From Rhizobium leguminosarum bv. trifolii WSM2297 (GTDB lineage Bacteria; Pseudomonadota; Alphaproteobacteria; Rhizobiales; Rhizobiaceae), in NCBI RefSeq assembly GCF_000271845.1, contig NZ_JH719393.1:1208442-1272441 (forward strand): a DNA stretch of 64,000 nucleotides. The letters are read 5' to 3'. This document shows, piece by piece, positions 9,840 through 19,148 of this stretch. The translations under genes were made by a program, and so were the position numbers. The notes beneath the pieces were generated by a model. It was not told the DNA's origin, ran no database searches, and saw only the letters and a program-made list of their open reading frames with translations. Every line of letters begins with the position of its first letter. The first letter of the stretch is position 1.

Positions 9840-10555
9840 GCTCTTCCTCCATGCGATATATCCAGCACAGGATCGGCTTCCGTGCGCCAGCGTATGAACT
9901 TCGCCGGCACGCCGGCGACAACTGAAAACGGCTCGACATCTGAGACGACAACGGCGCCCGCACCGACGATCGCGCCTTTGCCTATGCTCACGCCGGGAAG
10001 GATTGTGGCGTTCGTGCCAATGTCGGCCCATGCGCCGATACGGACCGGCTTGATTTCGAGATCGGTGCGGATGATCGGCACATCCACCGGCAGTGCCGTG
10101 TGGGTCGAGCCAAGCACCTTAGCGCCTGGCCCCCAGCCGACAGAATCCTCGATCACCAAGTCGCGCGCGTCGAAATAGGCCATCGGCCCGATCCAAACAT
10201 TGTCGCCGATCCTGCATCGCCCGTCGAAGCGTCCCTGGATATAAGCCTGAGACCCGATGAACACGCCATTGCCGATCTCGAACGTCTCCGGATGTTTGAA
10301 GCCGGCGCCGCCTGCGACCTGCAGTCCTGTGCCGCAACTCCGCGTGATCGCTTGCCAAATGGCTTTGCGCATCATCGTGTCGACAACCCCGTCGCCCGTC
10401 GCGAAACGACCGTAGAGTTCGATCAGGCCGGCGCGCCCGTATGATTGCCTGAGCTCTTCGGCCAGACCGGCCTGGTATGCTGGATCTGCCGGCCTTTCAT
10501 GACGGCCGTGGACCGCTTGCACGATCCGGACCTCGCCCACACGATCAACTGACAT
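9836..10555 (-). CDS. Left-handed beta-helix (hexapeptide repeat) acyltransferase
   Basis: This 239-residue protein has imperfect hexapeptide repeats over residues ~75-225 (IGNGVFIGSQAYI, IGTNATILPGVSIGKGAIVGAGAVVV) and the usual C-terminal VVAGVPAKFIRW. Such enzymes acetylate or otherwise acylate sugars or sugar nucleotides. The ATG at 10555 overlaps the upstream aminotransferase end by 11 nt; the longer frame to 10690 lies inside that gene and is rejected. It is the second acyltransferase in this operon, so the amino sugar may be doubly substituted, or one enzyme may act on the assembled glycan. Confidence 0.87.
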   Translation of the reverse strand: MSVDRVGEVRIVQAVHGRHERPADPAYQAGLAEELRQSYGRAGLIELYGRFATGDGVVDTMMRKAIWQAITRSCGTGLQVAGGAGFKHPETFEIGNGVFIGSQAYIQGRFDGRCRIGDNVWIGPMAYFDARDLVIEDSVGWGPGAKVLGSTHTALPVDVPIIRTDLEIKPVRIGAWADIGTNATILPGVSIGKGAIVGAGAVVVSDVEPFSVVAGVPAKFIRWRTEADPVLDISHGGRA

Positions 10556-11648
10556 AGGCGTATTCCAGCGCTGCGGCCACCTGATCGACATGCCAAGCCG
10601 GCATCTCGGGATAGATCGGCAGTGAGAGGACCTCCCGTGCTGCAACTTCAGAGACCGGAAAGTCGCCGGCCCGGTGGCCGAGATCGGCATGCGCCTTCTG
10701 CAGGTGAACAGGGATCGGATAGTGCAGCCCGGACTGAATGCCCTCTGCGGTCAGCAGGCGCTGAAGCTCGTCGCGATCGCGGCTTCTGATGGCATAAACA
10801 TGGTAGACGTGGCGCCGGTCGGCGATTTCGACAGGCATCGTCAAATTCGGCGAACCGCCCAGCAGCAATGAGTAGCGGCGGCCATGGGCGCGCCGCGCTT
10901 CGGTCCAGGCTTCGAGATGGCGGAGCTTGATGCGCAGGATCGCACCCTGAATGGCATCCATCCGGTAGTTGAAGCCCTTCAGCAGATGGTGATAACGCTG
11001 TTCCTGGCCCCAGTCGCGCAGCATGCGCATCGTCTTGGCCTGATCGTCGCTGTTTGTGACGACGATACCGCCCTCGCCGCAGGCGCCGAGATTTTTGCCG
11101 GGATAGAAGCTGAAGCAGCCGGATGCGCCGATGCTGCCGGCGCGCGCGCCTCTGTACTGCGCTCCGTGCGCCTGGCAGGCGTCCTCGATGACCGGTATCC
11201 GGTAGTGGTCGGCAATCGTCTTGATCGCGTCCATATCGGCCATCTGACCATAGAGATGGACGGGAATAATGGCCTTGGTTCGCGGCGTAATCTTTGCCTC
11301 GAGTTGAGCCGGATCCATTGTCAGCGTCACGGGCTCGACATCGACGAAGACCGGTCGTGCACCTGCGTAGCAGATTGCCGATACGGTCGCGACAAAGGTA
11401 AACGGCACGGTGATGACTTCATCGCCGGGGCCGACGCCTGCCGCAAGCAGCGACAGGTGCAGAGCACTCGTCCCGGTGTTGACCGCTATCGCATGTTTGA
11501 CGTTGCAATATTCCGCGAATTCCTGCTCGAGGCGGGCGACTTCCTCGCCCAGTATGTATTGCCCCGAGGCGAGCACGCCGAGAACTGCGGCGTCGATTTC
11601 GCTCTTGATGGATTGATATTGTGCTTTGAGGTCCAGGAACGGGATCAT
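10545..11648 (-). CDS. DegT/DnrJ/EryC1-family sugar aminotransferase (WbpE/FdtB-like)
   Basis: This 367-residue PLP enzyme has VIEDACQAHGAQYRG and the catalytic-lysine motif SFYPGKNLGACGEGG, typical of 3-amino sugar aminotransferases such as WbpE, FdtB and DesV. It starts MIPFLDLKAQY, the usual family start, and overlaps the oxidoreductase stop by 4 nt. With the neighbouring Gfo/Idh oxidoreductase and hexapeptide acyltransferase it forms the oxidise-aminate-acylate trio that builds 3-acylamido sugars. The two aminotransferases of this operon differ clearly in sequence and so are not a recent duplication. Confidence 0.92.
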   Translation of the reverse strand: MIPFLDLKAQYQSIKSEIDAAVLGVLASGQYILGEEVARLEQEFAEYCNVKHAIAVNTGTSALHLSLLAAGVGPGDEVITVPFTFVATVSAICYAGARPVFVDVEPVTLTMDPAQLEAKITPRTKAIIPVHLYGQMADMDAIKTIADHYRIPVIEDACQAHGAQYRGARAGSIGASGCFSFYPGKNLGACGEGGIVVTNSDDQAKTMRMLRDWGQEQRYHHLLKGFNYRMDAIQGAILRIKLRHLEAWTEARRAHGRRYSLLLGGSPNLTMPVEIADRRHVYHVYAIRSRDRDELQRLLTAEGIQSGLHYPIPVHLQKAHADLGHRAGDFPVSEVAAREVLSLPIYPEMPAWHVDQVAAALEYAYVS

Positions 11649-12682
11649 GCGATGCGCCTCGCCTCTTCCAGCTCGATGATGCGACCGCGCTGGGCGAGCG
11701 ACCGGCTTGCTGCTTCAAGGATACGAACGACACGCAGCCCGGCTTGGCCATCGGTAATGGGACGCGTACCCTGGTCGATGCAATCGACGAACTGATCCAG
11801 TTCGCGTTTCAATGCTTCGGTCATATCGAGCTTGGGTGCCCACATATCGCCGCTGCGATAGCCGACCATCATCTGGTGCACCTTCTCGCCGTAGGCGTGG
11901 GAATTCGGGTTCAGTGTGATGCCTTTGTCGTAAACCTTGATTTTTTCGCTGGGTTCGAGATCGTCGTAGACGACCATCTTGTTGCTGCCACCGATCAATG
12001 TGCGGCGCACCTTGACCGGCGCCAGCCAGTTGACGTGGATGTGGGCGATAAGCTTGCTTTCGAAGAAGAGCGTCAGATAGGCGATGTTCTCCGGCTCGCC
12101 GAGCACGTGGCTCATGCCCGTCGCAGAAACAGCCACCGGCCTTTCCTGCACAACATGGTCCAGGATGGAGAGATCATGCACCGCGAGGTCCCAGATGACG
12201 CTGACATCGTGCTGGAAGAGCCCGAGATTGACCCGAACCGAGTCGTAATAATACATGTCGCCCAGGCCGCTTTCGACCAGTTCGCACATCTTGCGCACGG
12301 CCCCGGTGTGAACGAAGGTGTGGTCCACGGCCAACACCAGGCGGCGGCGGGCGGCTTCCTCGACCATCCGCGAAGCTTCCTCCGTCGTCGATGCCATGGG
12401 CTTTTCGACAAAGACATGCTTTCCGGCCATCATAGCCTGCATTGCGAGTTTGAAATGGGTCGAGACCGGCGTTGCAATGGCGATTGCATCCACTCTCGGA
12501 TCGCGCAGAACTTCCTCGAAATTGTCGGTGATGGTTACCGCGGGGTACCGGCTTTTAACCGCCGCCAACCGTTCGACATTCAGATCACAGACTGAAAGGA
12601 GCTGCGCGCCGGCCGCTTCCGAGATGTTACGAACCAGGTTTGGACCCCAATACCCATACCCAACAACAGCAATGCCGATCAT
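11645..12682 (-). CDS. Gfo/Idh/MocA-family oxidoreductase (WbpB-like)
   Basis: The 345-residue protein has the N-terminal NAD(P) site GYGYWGPNLVRN and the family EKP motif (HVFVEKPMAST), followed by the C-terminal substrate domain. WbpB-type members oxidise the sugar 3-hydroxyl of a nucleotide sugar to give the keto substrate for a WbpE-type aminotransferase, which is encoded directly downstream. It overlaps the upstream acyltransferase gene by 4 nt. No UDP-GlcNAc 6-dehydrogenase (WbpA) is visible in the window, so a uronic acid precursor would need to come from elsewhere. Confidence 0.9.
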   Translation of the reverse strand: MIGIAVVGYGYWGPNLVRNISEAAGAQLLSVCDLNVERLAAVKSRYPAVTITDNFEEVLRDPRVDAIAIATPVSTHFKLAMQAMMAGKHVFVEKPMASTTEEASRMVEEAARRRLVLAVDHTFVHTGAVRKMCELVESGLGDMYYYDSVRVNLGLFQHDVSVIWDLAVHDLSILDHVVQERPVAVSATGMSHVLGEPENIAYLTLFFESKLIAHIHVNWLAPVKVRRTLIGGSNKMVVYDDLEPSEKIKVYDKGITLNPNSHAYGEKVHQMMVGYRSGDMWAPKLDMTEALKRELDQFVDCIDQGTRPITDGQAGLRVVRILEAASRSLAQRGRIIELEEARRIA

Positions 12683-13185
12683 CGCATTCCTCCCAACGCT
12701 TGTATGTCAACTGTCCGGTCATGAACGCGACCGGTGATTCTCGCCGGAACGCCGGCAACAATGGCGCCGTCAGGCACATCTTTGGTTACAACCGCGCCGG
12801 CGCCGACTTGTGCAGCCACTCCGACGGTCACGCCCGGCAGAATGGTGGCGTTGCTGCCGATCGACGCATGGCGCTTGACCAGAGTGGGGATGACGACCCA
12901 GTCGGCCTCCGTCTGCAGGCTGCCATCCGAATTGACGGCGCGCGGGTAGGTATCATTGGTGAACATCACCCCGTGGCCGATAAAAACGCCGTCTTCCAGC
13001 GTCACGCCTTCACAGAGGAAGGAATGGCTGGAGATCTTGCAGTCTTTTCCGACAAGGACGTTTTTCTGGATTTCAACAAAGGTGCCGATGCGCGTTCCCG
13101 CACCGATCGTGCAGCCGTAGAGATTCACAAGATCCCGATGGTGGATAACGCAACCGTCACCCAGGTTGACGTTCGATGCAATCAT
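12679..13185 (-). CDS. Hexapeptide-repeat N-acyltransferase (WbpD/FdtC-like)
   Basis: This 168-residue left-handed beta-helix protein has successive hexapeptide turns and the signature LCEGVTLEDGVFIGHGVMFTND, typical of WbpD/FdtC-type sugar-nucleotide N-acetyltransferases. It ends with the usual IVAGVPARI turn. It is the first gene of the minus-strand operon that continues through the oxidoreductase, two aminotransferases, a second acyltransferase and an epimerase. The promoter must lie in the AT-rich gap above 13186. Confidence 0.9.
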   Translation of the reverse strand: MIASNVNLGDGCVIHHRDLVNLYGCTIGAGTRIGTFVEIQKNVLVGKDCKISSHSFLCEGVTLEDGVFIGHGVMFTNDTYPRAVNSDGSLQTEADWVVIPTLVKRHASIGSNATILPGVTVGVAAQVGAGAVVTKDVPDGAIVAGVPARITGRVHDRTVDIQALGGMR

Positions 13186-13748
13186 CCCAACTCGCCCCCT
13201 ACTCTTGAACAGACCCTGATGTGGGTGAAACCGGCAATCGCAAGATTGGATCCAAGGTTTCGTTTCACCAGAGCAAATATTTCTTCCCCTTCAAAAAGAA
13301 TTGTTTTCTTCATCTGAGTAAAGGGACAAAACGTTGAAGCTCATCCACCTAAAGGAGTATCTGCTTACGAAAATAGGATGACGATCGCATGCGAACGTCT
13401 AAGGTCATCGCTCGTCAGCAGCGGCAGACCATGCGCCGACTCATCCTGACTCTCCACGTTGAAGACGGCATAGTTTACATGGGTTTAGCGAGTTCGGCCG
13501 AATATATGCAGCAACCTGGTGGTCCGATATACAAATGAATTAGCTGCAGATTGATCAGTTTCGGCGATGTAACCATTTGTATCTGCCGATGGAACTTATG
13601 TACTGGGGTAACCACTATTAATTAGTTTAACATCCTCGGAACTGTGGTATTAAATTAGCACTTCTGGTAATTAAACTCCCTTATTTACAGAGGAGTTTAA
13701 TATTCGACTTTGAAGTACCGCGTAAAAAAAGGCTGGGAGGACAAGGCT
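13186..13748. other. AT-rich divergent regulatory region
   Basis: About 560 bp separate the amino-sugar operon from the divergent LuxR-type gene. It is visibly more AT-rich than its surroundings. No gene is supported. It should hold the promoters of both units and contains the inverted repeat described separately. Confidence 0.6.
13670..13701 (+). promoter_or_regulatory. 10-bp perfect inverted repeat before the LuxR-type gene
   Basis: ATTAAACTCC at 13670-13679 and GGAGTTTAAT at 13692-13701 are exact inverse complements, 12 nt apart. The right arm contains an AGGAG that could serve a TTG start at 13710. It could be a regulator-binding operator or, in RNA, a hairpin that hides the ribosome site. 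Confidence 0.5.
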
Positions 13749-14504
13749 TTGGATACAATAAATATAAGCCACAGGCAGGAAAACGTATCTCTTCCGTTGG
13801 AGATAGAAGACGGTTCGCCGGCATTTGCCGGACCATCAAAATCAAAGCATTCGCTGGTCATTCTTGACAAGAGGGAACTTGATCGGCACTGCCTTGCGCA
13901 ATGCATGGCCGCCCATACGGCGGATTTTGTTATTCTGGCGTTCGGATCGATTGAAGAGTGGAAGCAAAAGCGTGAAGAATATCCTCCGCTTTCGGCAATC
14001 CTCTTGAACGTCGGTGGCAAGACGGTCGACGACCCTGTCGTTTCGGAACAGATCAAGAGTCTTTCGTCGGAATTCGTGTCGACACCGGTCGTCATATTGT
14101 CCGATAGTGACGACTTTACCCAGATCGTCAGGGCTATCGATTACGGAGCAAAGGGTTACATACCGGCCTCCGTCAGCATTAGCGTCTGCATGGAACTGAT
14201 TGCGCTATCGGTAGCAGGAGGACTTTTCGTGCCCGCAAGCGCTCTGTTCGCCATGCGTCACTTGCTGCAGTCGAACAACCCGACAACGCACCCGCTCGCC
14301 GGGATATTCACGGATCGCCAGGCCGAAGTCGTAGCAGCACTGCGGCGCGGAAAGGCAAACAAGATCATTGCCTATGAGCTCAATCTGCGGGAGAGTACCG
14401 TCAAGGTGCATGTTCGCAACATCATGAAAAAGGTCAAGGCAACCAACAGGACGGAAGTTGTGTTCAAGCTCAACGACTTGTTCCAAACAGGTATTCCGGC
14501 ATGA
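13749..14504 (+). CDS. LuxR-family regulator with degenerate receiver domain
   Basis: The 251-residue protein has an N-terminal response-regulator fold (residues ~30-150) and a C-terminal LuxR/GerE helix-turn-helix (~180-240, TDRQAEVVAALRRGKANKII, then STVKVHVRNIMKKV). In the receiver, the usual phospho-aspartate position reads ILLNVGG (Asn), and the conserved lysine near GYIPAS is missing, so phosphorylation control is unlikely. The TTG at 13749 has GGGAGG at 13735-13740 with 8-nt spacing. A TTG at 13710 with AGGAG 14 nt upstream is the alternative and adds 13 residues. Its place between divergent glycan genes suggests control of exopolysaccharide; this is inference. Confidence 0.85.
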   Translation: MDTINISHRQENVSLPLEIEDGSPAFAGPSKSKHSLVILDKRELDRHCLAQCMAAHTADFVILAFGSIEEWKQKREEYPPLSAILLNVGGKTVDDPVVSEQIKSLSSEFVSTPVVILSDSDDFTQIVRAIDYGAKGYIPASVSISVCMELIALSVAGGLFVPASALFAMRHLLQSNNPTTHPLAGIFTDRQAEVVAALRRGKANKIIAYELNLRESTVKVHVRNIMKKVKATNRTEVVFKLNDLFQTGIPA

Positions 14505-14726
14505 GCGTGAGTAAGGTGTTGTTCTGACATCATTGTTGGGGCAAATCTTTCTCTTCATTGCACAAGCGAAACTGCCTTAAATTCTCGTTGGTGGCCGCAA
14601 AGCAAATCGGCCATCGACGCAGCGATTTCGTCACACGGCACCTCAGGCCGTGCGGTAGCCGCCGAAATCTGCGGAAATTTTGACGAGCGCCTTCGGCTGC
14701 AAGGCCTCGCACACATGTGGCAATCG

Positions 14727-16553
14727 CTAACGTCCAAACGTTGGCCTGGAGAGCGCCATTCGGATCCTGCGCAACTGACCTCTTCGCGAACGGGGAACCA
14801 GACCCCGTGCAAGGTGCCGAAAATATTCGAACTCCGGCAGAGGTGGCACGTTCGGCCTTACGCTGGTCAGACGCATTTTCATCAATAGGCTATCAATGCC
14901 CAGATAAAATCGCAGGCGCCAACGAAGATGACGTTCAACGCGTAAAGGTGCCTCACGCTCGCCCGTCTTGTTCACGGGAAGTGGGACATAACGAACGGCA
15001 TTCGCAAGATCTGACTTCTGACAACGCTCAAGAATATCGGCAACCCATGAAAGCCACTCGTGATCGCTCCGCTTAGGAAGCTGGTGAATGCTTTTTCGAT
15101 CGCTGGAGTGCCGTTCCGAGGCAGCCGGATTGCCTTCTCGACGCGGTAGATCGAGGATGAGGCACACGCGCCTGAGTTCCTCATGAGACAAAGATGGATA
15201 AAAGTACCGTAACCTCCGCCCCTGCTCGAAATCCCCCTTGCAGACCGAAGCAAGCAGAAAATATGCCCATTCGACCGGATCCGGGTCGGTTGCACCATAG
15301 TCGATCATCGTTATCTTGACCAAGTTCACTAAAAGGTCATAGGCGCGATCGGCATCGCCGTCACGCAATGCGCAGATGGCAAGACGCAGTTTGGCTTCAG
15401 GCAGGTAGGACACATAGTCCAGGCAGCGGACATAACAGTGCTTGGCCTCCTCAACCCTGCCCTGCTCAAGAAACAAATCGCCCTGCTTCAGCAAAGCGCG
15501 ATCTCTCGCCTCACCGACAACGTGGATGCTCCCCTGCTGTGAGATACGGTCGACCTTTATGAGATCGTCGAAAGGCCCGGGTTGGATGATCTTTTCGCCG
15601 AATTGCAGGCCTCGGTTCAGCATGAACCATTGATATATCTGCGCTCTGTGCTTCAGCGTATGACGCGAGTGGACCAAATTATAACCGGCTGTCGCGATGC
15701 GCTGTATTTCGTCGGGATGAGCAAAGAGATATTCCAATCGATCAACCACGTTGTGGTGGTCGGCAAAGATACAGCTCTCCATGTCTGCAAAGCCGGCGGC
15801 CTCCACTGCTGCCGTACGTTCCGTCAATAGACAGGCGTTTGCACCGGGGATCTCGAAGTGCTTTCGCACGATCTCGCCTCCCGCGGTGCCACATGTGGGG
15901 ACGACGAAGCTTGCGTTGAGCACGCGCGCATAAGCCTCTCCCGACAACAATTGAGAAGCAAGCTTGCTCTCATAGCTGTGTTGCGGCGAGACCAGGCAGG
16001 GATAGCGGTCGCGAATTATTGGAAAGACATTCTGCCGCCACGGATAAAGACCGTAGACTTGGCCCGTAAGCGTGACCGGTATGATCTTCTGCTGACCATA
16101 GTCGTGATAGACTTCGGGGTCGATGAAGTTTGGCCAGACGAACAGGCTATCCTTGAGCTCCGGCATATATTCAGGAGTCATGGTTCCAATCGAGAAATAT
16201 GTCTCGATGCCCCACTGCTCCATATCGGAAAGGAAGCCACTGCGCCGGTCGCACCATGGATCGGCGTTGTGAAGGCCAAGCTTGGGAACTTGGGCATTGA
16301 TGTTGGTGATTTTTATCCGCTGTGATCCATGTGACCGGTAGCCGCTTTCAAACAGCGTCAGATCCGGCTCATAGCGATCGCATATTTCCGCATAATCACA
16401 GTCGCGGTTGACGACGACAACATCGAAGTGGGTGGCGAGGCATTTGACCTGCTGCTGCATGTGCAGCAGCAGGTAACCGGCCGCCTTCGCATTGGGCTGA
16501 TGGTCCCACTGGAAGAATACCAGCCTTGGTTTGCGGTGTTCGATCCTATCCAT
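14727..16553 (-). CDS. CgeB-like glycosyltransferase with TPR-like C-terminal part
   Basis: The 608-residue protein looks like the CgeB/glycosyl-transferases-group-1 type. Residues ~1-330 hold the GT part (LFESGYRSHGS, then EIVRKHFEIPGANACLLTE, the usual nucleotide-binding end). Residues ~370-460 resemble a tetratricopeptide pair (LLKQGDLFLEQGRVEEAKHC), followed by a basic tail. The ATG at 16553 lies 4 nt after the stop of the upstream gene with TAGGGA as SD; the longer frame to 16664 is inside that gene. It probably adds a sugar to the glycan repeat. The acceptor cannot be predicted. Confidence 0.8.
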   Translation of the reverse strand: MDRIEHRKPRLVFFQWDHQPNAKAAGYLLLHMQQQVKCLATHFDVVVVNRDCDYAEICDRYEPDLTLFESGYRSHGSQRIKITNINAQVPKLGLHNADPWCDRRSGFLSDMEQWGIETYFSIGTMTPEYMPELKDSLFVWPNFIDPEVYHDYGQQKIIPVTLTGQVYGLYPWRQNVFPIIRDRYPCLVSPQHSYESKLASQLLSGEAYARVLNASFVVPTCGTAGGEIVRKHFEIPGANACLLTERTAAVEAAGFADMESCIFADHHNVVDRLEYLFAHPDEIQRIATAGYNLVHSRHTLKHRAQIYQWFMLNRGLQFGEKIIQPGPFDDLIKVDRISQQGSIHVVGEARDRALLKQGDLFLEQGRVEEAKHCYVRCLDYVSYLPEAKLRLAICALRDGDADRAYDLLVNLVKITMIDYGATDPDPVEWAYFLLASVCKGDFEQGRRLRYFYPSLSHEELRRVCLILDLPRREGNPAASERHSSDRKSIHQLPKRSDHEWLSWVADILERCQKSDLANAVRYVPLPVNKTGEREAPLRVERHLRWRLRFYLGIDSLLMKMRLTSVRPNVPPLPEFEYFRHLARGLVPRSRRGQLRRIRMALSRPTFGR

Positions 16554-16557
16554 GTCC

Positions 16558-17601
16558 CTATCGTGCGGTTTCCTGAACGGGAAGGCCGACAGCCGGAGTA
16601 GGCAGATAGGTGTAAGGCGTTCGCGAGGACCGGATTGCGGGCGTGGTCTTGGCTCCGGCGGCAAGCTTCCACTCGAAATACGCGATCGTTTTCTCGAGCC
16701 CCTCTCGCAGGTTCACCGTCGGCTGCCAGCCCAGGTCCTCCTTTGCACGGCGGATGTCGGGCTTGCGCTGTGTCGGATCGTCAATCGGCAGAGGATTGTA
16801 TACGATGCTTGATTTCGATCCCGTCATCTCGATGACCATTTCGGCGAGTTCCCGGACCTGGAATTCTCCCGGGTTACCGAGATTGATAGGACCCGTAACG
16901 CCGGCCGGCGCCCCCATCAGGCGGATGAAGCCCTCGATCAGATCGTCTACATAGCAGAAGGAACGCGTCTGCGTGCCGTTGCCGAAGATAGTGATCGGTT
17001 CGTTTTGAAGAGCCTGAACGATGAAGTTCGAGACGACGCGACCGTCATTGGTCTGCATGCGCGGCCCATAAGTATTGAAGATCCGCGCCACCCGGATTTC
17101 CACACCGTATTGACGATGATAGTCGAAGAACAATGTTTCGGCACACCGCTTGCCTTCGTCATAACATGCCCGCGGGCCAATGGGGTTGACGCTGCCTCGA
17201 TACTCTTCGGGCTGAGGATGGACTGCCGGATCGCCATAAACTTCGCTGGTGGAGGCCTGAAAGATCTTCGCCTTGGTGCGTTTAGCCAAGCCGAGCATAT
17301 TGATGGCCCCGTGCACATTGGTCTTCACCGTCTGCACGGGGTCGTGCTGATAGTGGACGGGAGATGCCGGGCAAGCGAGGTTATAGATCTCGTCGACCTC
17401 CACATAAAGCGGGAAGGTAATGTCATGGCGAAGAATCTCAAAGCGTGGGTCGTCGAGGAGGTGCAGCACATTGTCGCGCGAACCGGTGTAGTAGTTGTCC
17501 ACGCAGAGGACGTCATTGCCCTCTCGCAAAAGCCTTTCGCACAGGAATGATCCCAGAAACCCGGTGCCGCCGGTAACCATAATTCGCTTGTGTCCGTGCA
17601 T
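16558..17601 (-). CDS. UDP-glucuronate decarboxylase (UDP-xylose synthase)
   Basis: This 347-residue extended SDR matches the UXS subgroup in every hallmark: [15 protein letters not shown] at the N-terminus, [37 protein letters not shown] with the catalytic Tyr and Lys, and NTYGPRM followed by [12 protein letters not shown] converts UDP-glucuronate to UDP-xylose with NAD bound. It supplies a pentose donor for the exopolysaccharide encoded around it. A proline-rich C-terminal tail of about 30 residues is extra to the family. The adjacent glycosyltransferase gene starts 4 nt after its stop. Confidence 0.93.
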   Translation of the reverse strand: MHGHKRIMVTGGTGFLGSFLCERLLREGNDVLCVDNYYTGSRDNVLHLLDDPRFEILRHDITFPLYVEVDEIYNLACPASPVHYQHDPVQTVKTNVHGAINMLGLAKRTKAKIFQASTSEVYGDPAVHPQPEEYRGSVNPIGPRACYDEGKRCAETLFFDYHRQYGVEIRVARIFNTYGPRMQTNDGRVVSNFIVQALQNEPITIFGNGTQTRSFCYVDDLIEGFIRLMGAPAGVTGPINLGNPGEFQVRELAEMVIEMTGSKSSIVYNPLPIDDPTQRKPDIRRAKEDLGWQPTVNLREGLEKTIAYFEWKLAAGAKTTPAIRSSRTPYTYLPTPAVGLPVQETAR

Positions 17602-17640
17602 TGATGTGCTCCGTTGTTGATGGTTGGCTCGTGGAAGTGG

Positions 17641-19134
17641 TCAGCAGGCTCCCCTGCGCTTGAAGACCGCAGGGATTGTGCCGAGAAGAATTTGGCAGTC
17701 GAACCACAGGGACCGGTTGTCGATGTAGAACTCGTCGAGTTGCTGCTGCAGCTCGATATCCGCATCGCTTCGTTCGGATATCTGCCAAAGGCCCGTGAGC
17801 CCCGGCGTGACGGAACGGCGCTTGTCTCGAAATTCGCTGTCCATAGCCAGGAGGTGATATTCCGGAAACGGACGCGGTCCGACGATGGCCATCTCGCCCG
17901 CAATGATGTTGGCCAATTGCGGGAGCTCGTCGATACTCGAAGAGCGCAACATATGTCCTATAACCGGAAGAATGCGCGGATCGTCCTTGAGCTTGAAGTG
18001 GCTCAACCACTCGGCGCGCATAGTGGGGTTGTCTCGGAAGAGTGCTTCGAGGCGCTGTTCTGCATCTTGGTACATCGTCCGCAATTTCAGGACGCGCACC
18101 GTCTTGCCGGACCGTCCTTCCCTGGCATGGCGAAAAAAGACAGGACCTGGATCGATGGCATAGATTGCGGCCGCTGCAATTGCGACGAATGGCGCGACCA
18201 CGATCGTTGCAGGAACGGCGATTGCGAGATCGAGGATCCGGCGAACCGGATCCGAGTTGACCGAACCCCCTCCGGTGGTGAGGCGAATGCCGATCTCTCC
18301 GCCGATATCGGCAGGTCGCAATCCACTGACCTTGAGGCTCGGCGTGTCGGAAAGCAAAATGACTTCGGCGAACTTGCCGCGCATCGCCGCCAGGTCGGAC
18401 ACAAGCGAGCCTTTGTCACCGGCAATCAGCGCAATGGATGGCCCGCCACCCGGCAATGCGTCCAAAGTATCGGGGGCAAATGGCTCGGGCCTGATGCCAT
18501 ACTGCCAGCGGTCGGTGAAATGTGCCACGATCGCTGGAGCAAGGTTGCCAGCCCCTACGACAACCGCGCGCTCCCCCCAAATTCCAAGTCTCCAGCAAAG
18601 GCCTCGTGCAAACCAATGCACAAGCGGCTGAGCAACCAGCCCGAGACCGAGGAACACAATAATGGCAAGCAGCAGTCCTTCCCCCTCCGGCAGGATAACC
18701 GCTCCAAATGCCGCAAGGACGGCCACCTTGACGGTAGCTATCGTGCGCCGCCGCAGATGTTCGTGATCATGCAGCCGATATCCAGGATAGAGGCCGGCCG
18801 ATGCGTAAAGAACAATCGCAGCCAGTGCGGCGACCGCGAACGCACGCTCCATAATCGTGCCTTCCGAACCACCGGGAAGAAAGGACAGGAGAACGAAATA
18901 GGCAATCAAATAGCTGGCGGCGTCGCCGGCGATCAGCAAGGACGACGTTGCAAGCCGTGGAAGCCGGCGCCGCAATGCGACGGGCACAGTCAGCCCTGCC
19001 GGTACGGAGGCATCGGCAGTCCTGGCTCCTATGGGCGGCACGGACCCTGCCGAAATCGCCCGCGATGTCATGTCATTTGATGTGGATGCCTTCGACGGAC
19101 CCGGTGTCATCGCTGACGGCATAAATAAGGACAT
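17641..19134 (-). CDS. Polyprenyl glycosylphosphotransferase (initiating sugar transferase, WbaP/ExoY type)
   Basis: The 497-residue protein has an N-terminal part with about four to five membrane segments (residues ~55-160), a nucleotide-binding-like middle part, and the C-terminal Bac_transf domain (~300-490). The diagnostic motifs are KLRTMYQDAE, SSIDELPQLANIIAGEMAIV, GPRPFPEY and RRSVTPGLTGLWQ. It starts exopolysaccharide synthesis by moving hexose-1-phosphate to undecaprenyl phosphate at the inner membrane. The C-terminal RRGAC is unusual for the family but probably of no consequence. Confidence 0.93.
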   Translation of the reverse strand: MSLFMPSAMTPGPSKASTSNDMTSRAISAGSVPPIGARTADASVPAGLTVPVALRRRLPRLATSSLLIAGDAASYLIAYFVLLSFLPGGSEGTIMERAFAVAALAAIVLYASAGLYPGYRLHDHEHLRRRTIATVKVAVLAAFGAVILPEGEGLLLAIIVFLGLGLVAQPLVHWFARGLCWRLGIWGERAVVVGAGNLAPAIVAHFTDRWQYGIRPEPFAPDTLDALPGGGPSIALIAGDKGSLVSDLAAMRGKFAEVILLSDTPSLKVSGLRPADIGGEIGIRLTTGGGSVNSDPVRRILDLAIAVPATIVVAPFVAIAAAAIYAIDPGPVFFRHAREGRSGKTVRVLKLRTMYQDAEQRLEALFRDNPTMRAEWLSHFKLKDDPRILPVIGHMLRSSSIDELPQLANIIAGEMAIVGPRPFPEYHLLAMDSEFRDKRRSVTPGLTGLWQISERSDADIELQQQLDEFYIDNRSLWFDCQILLGTIPAVFKRRGAC

Positions 19135-19148
19135 GACGCTTTTACCCC

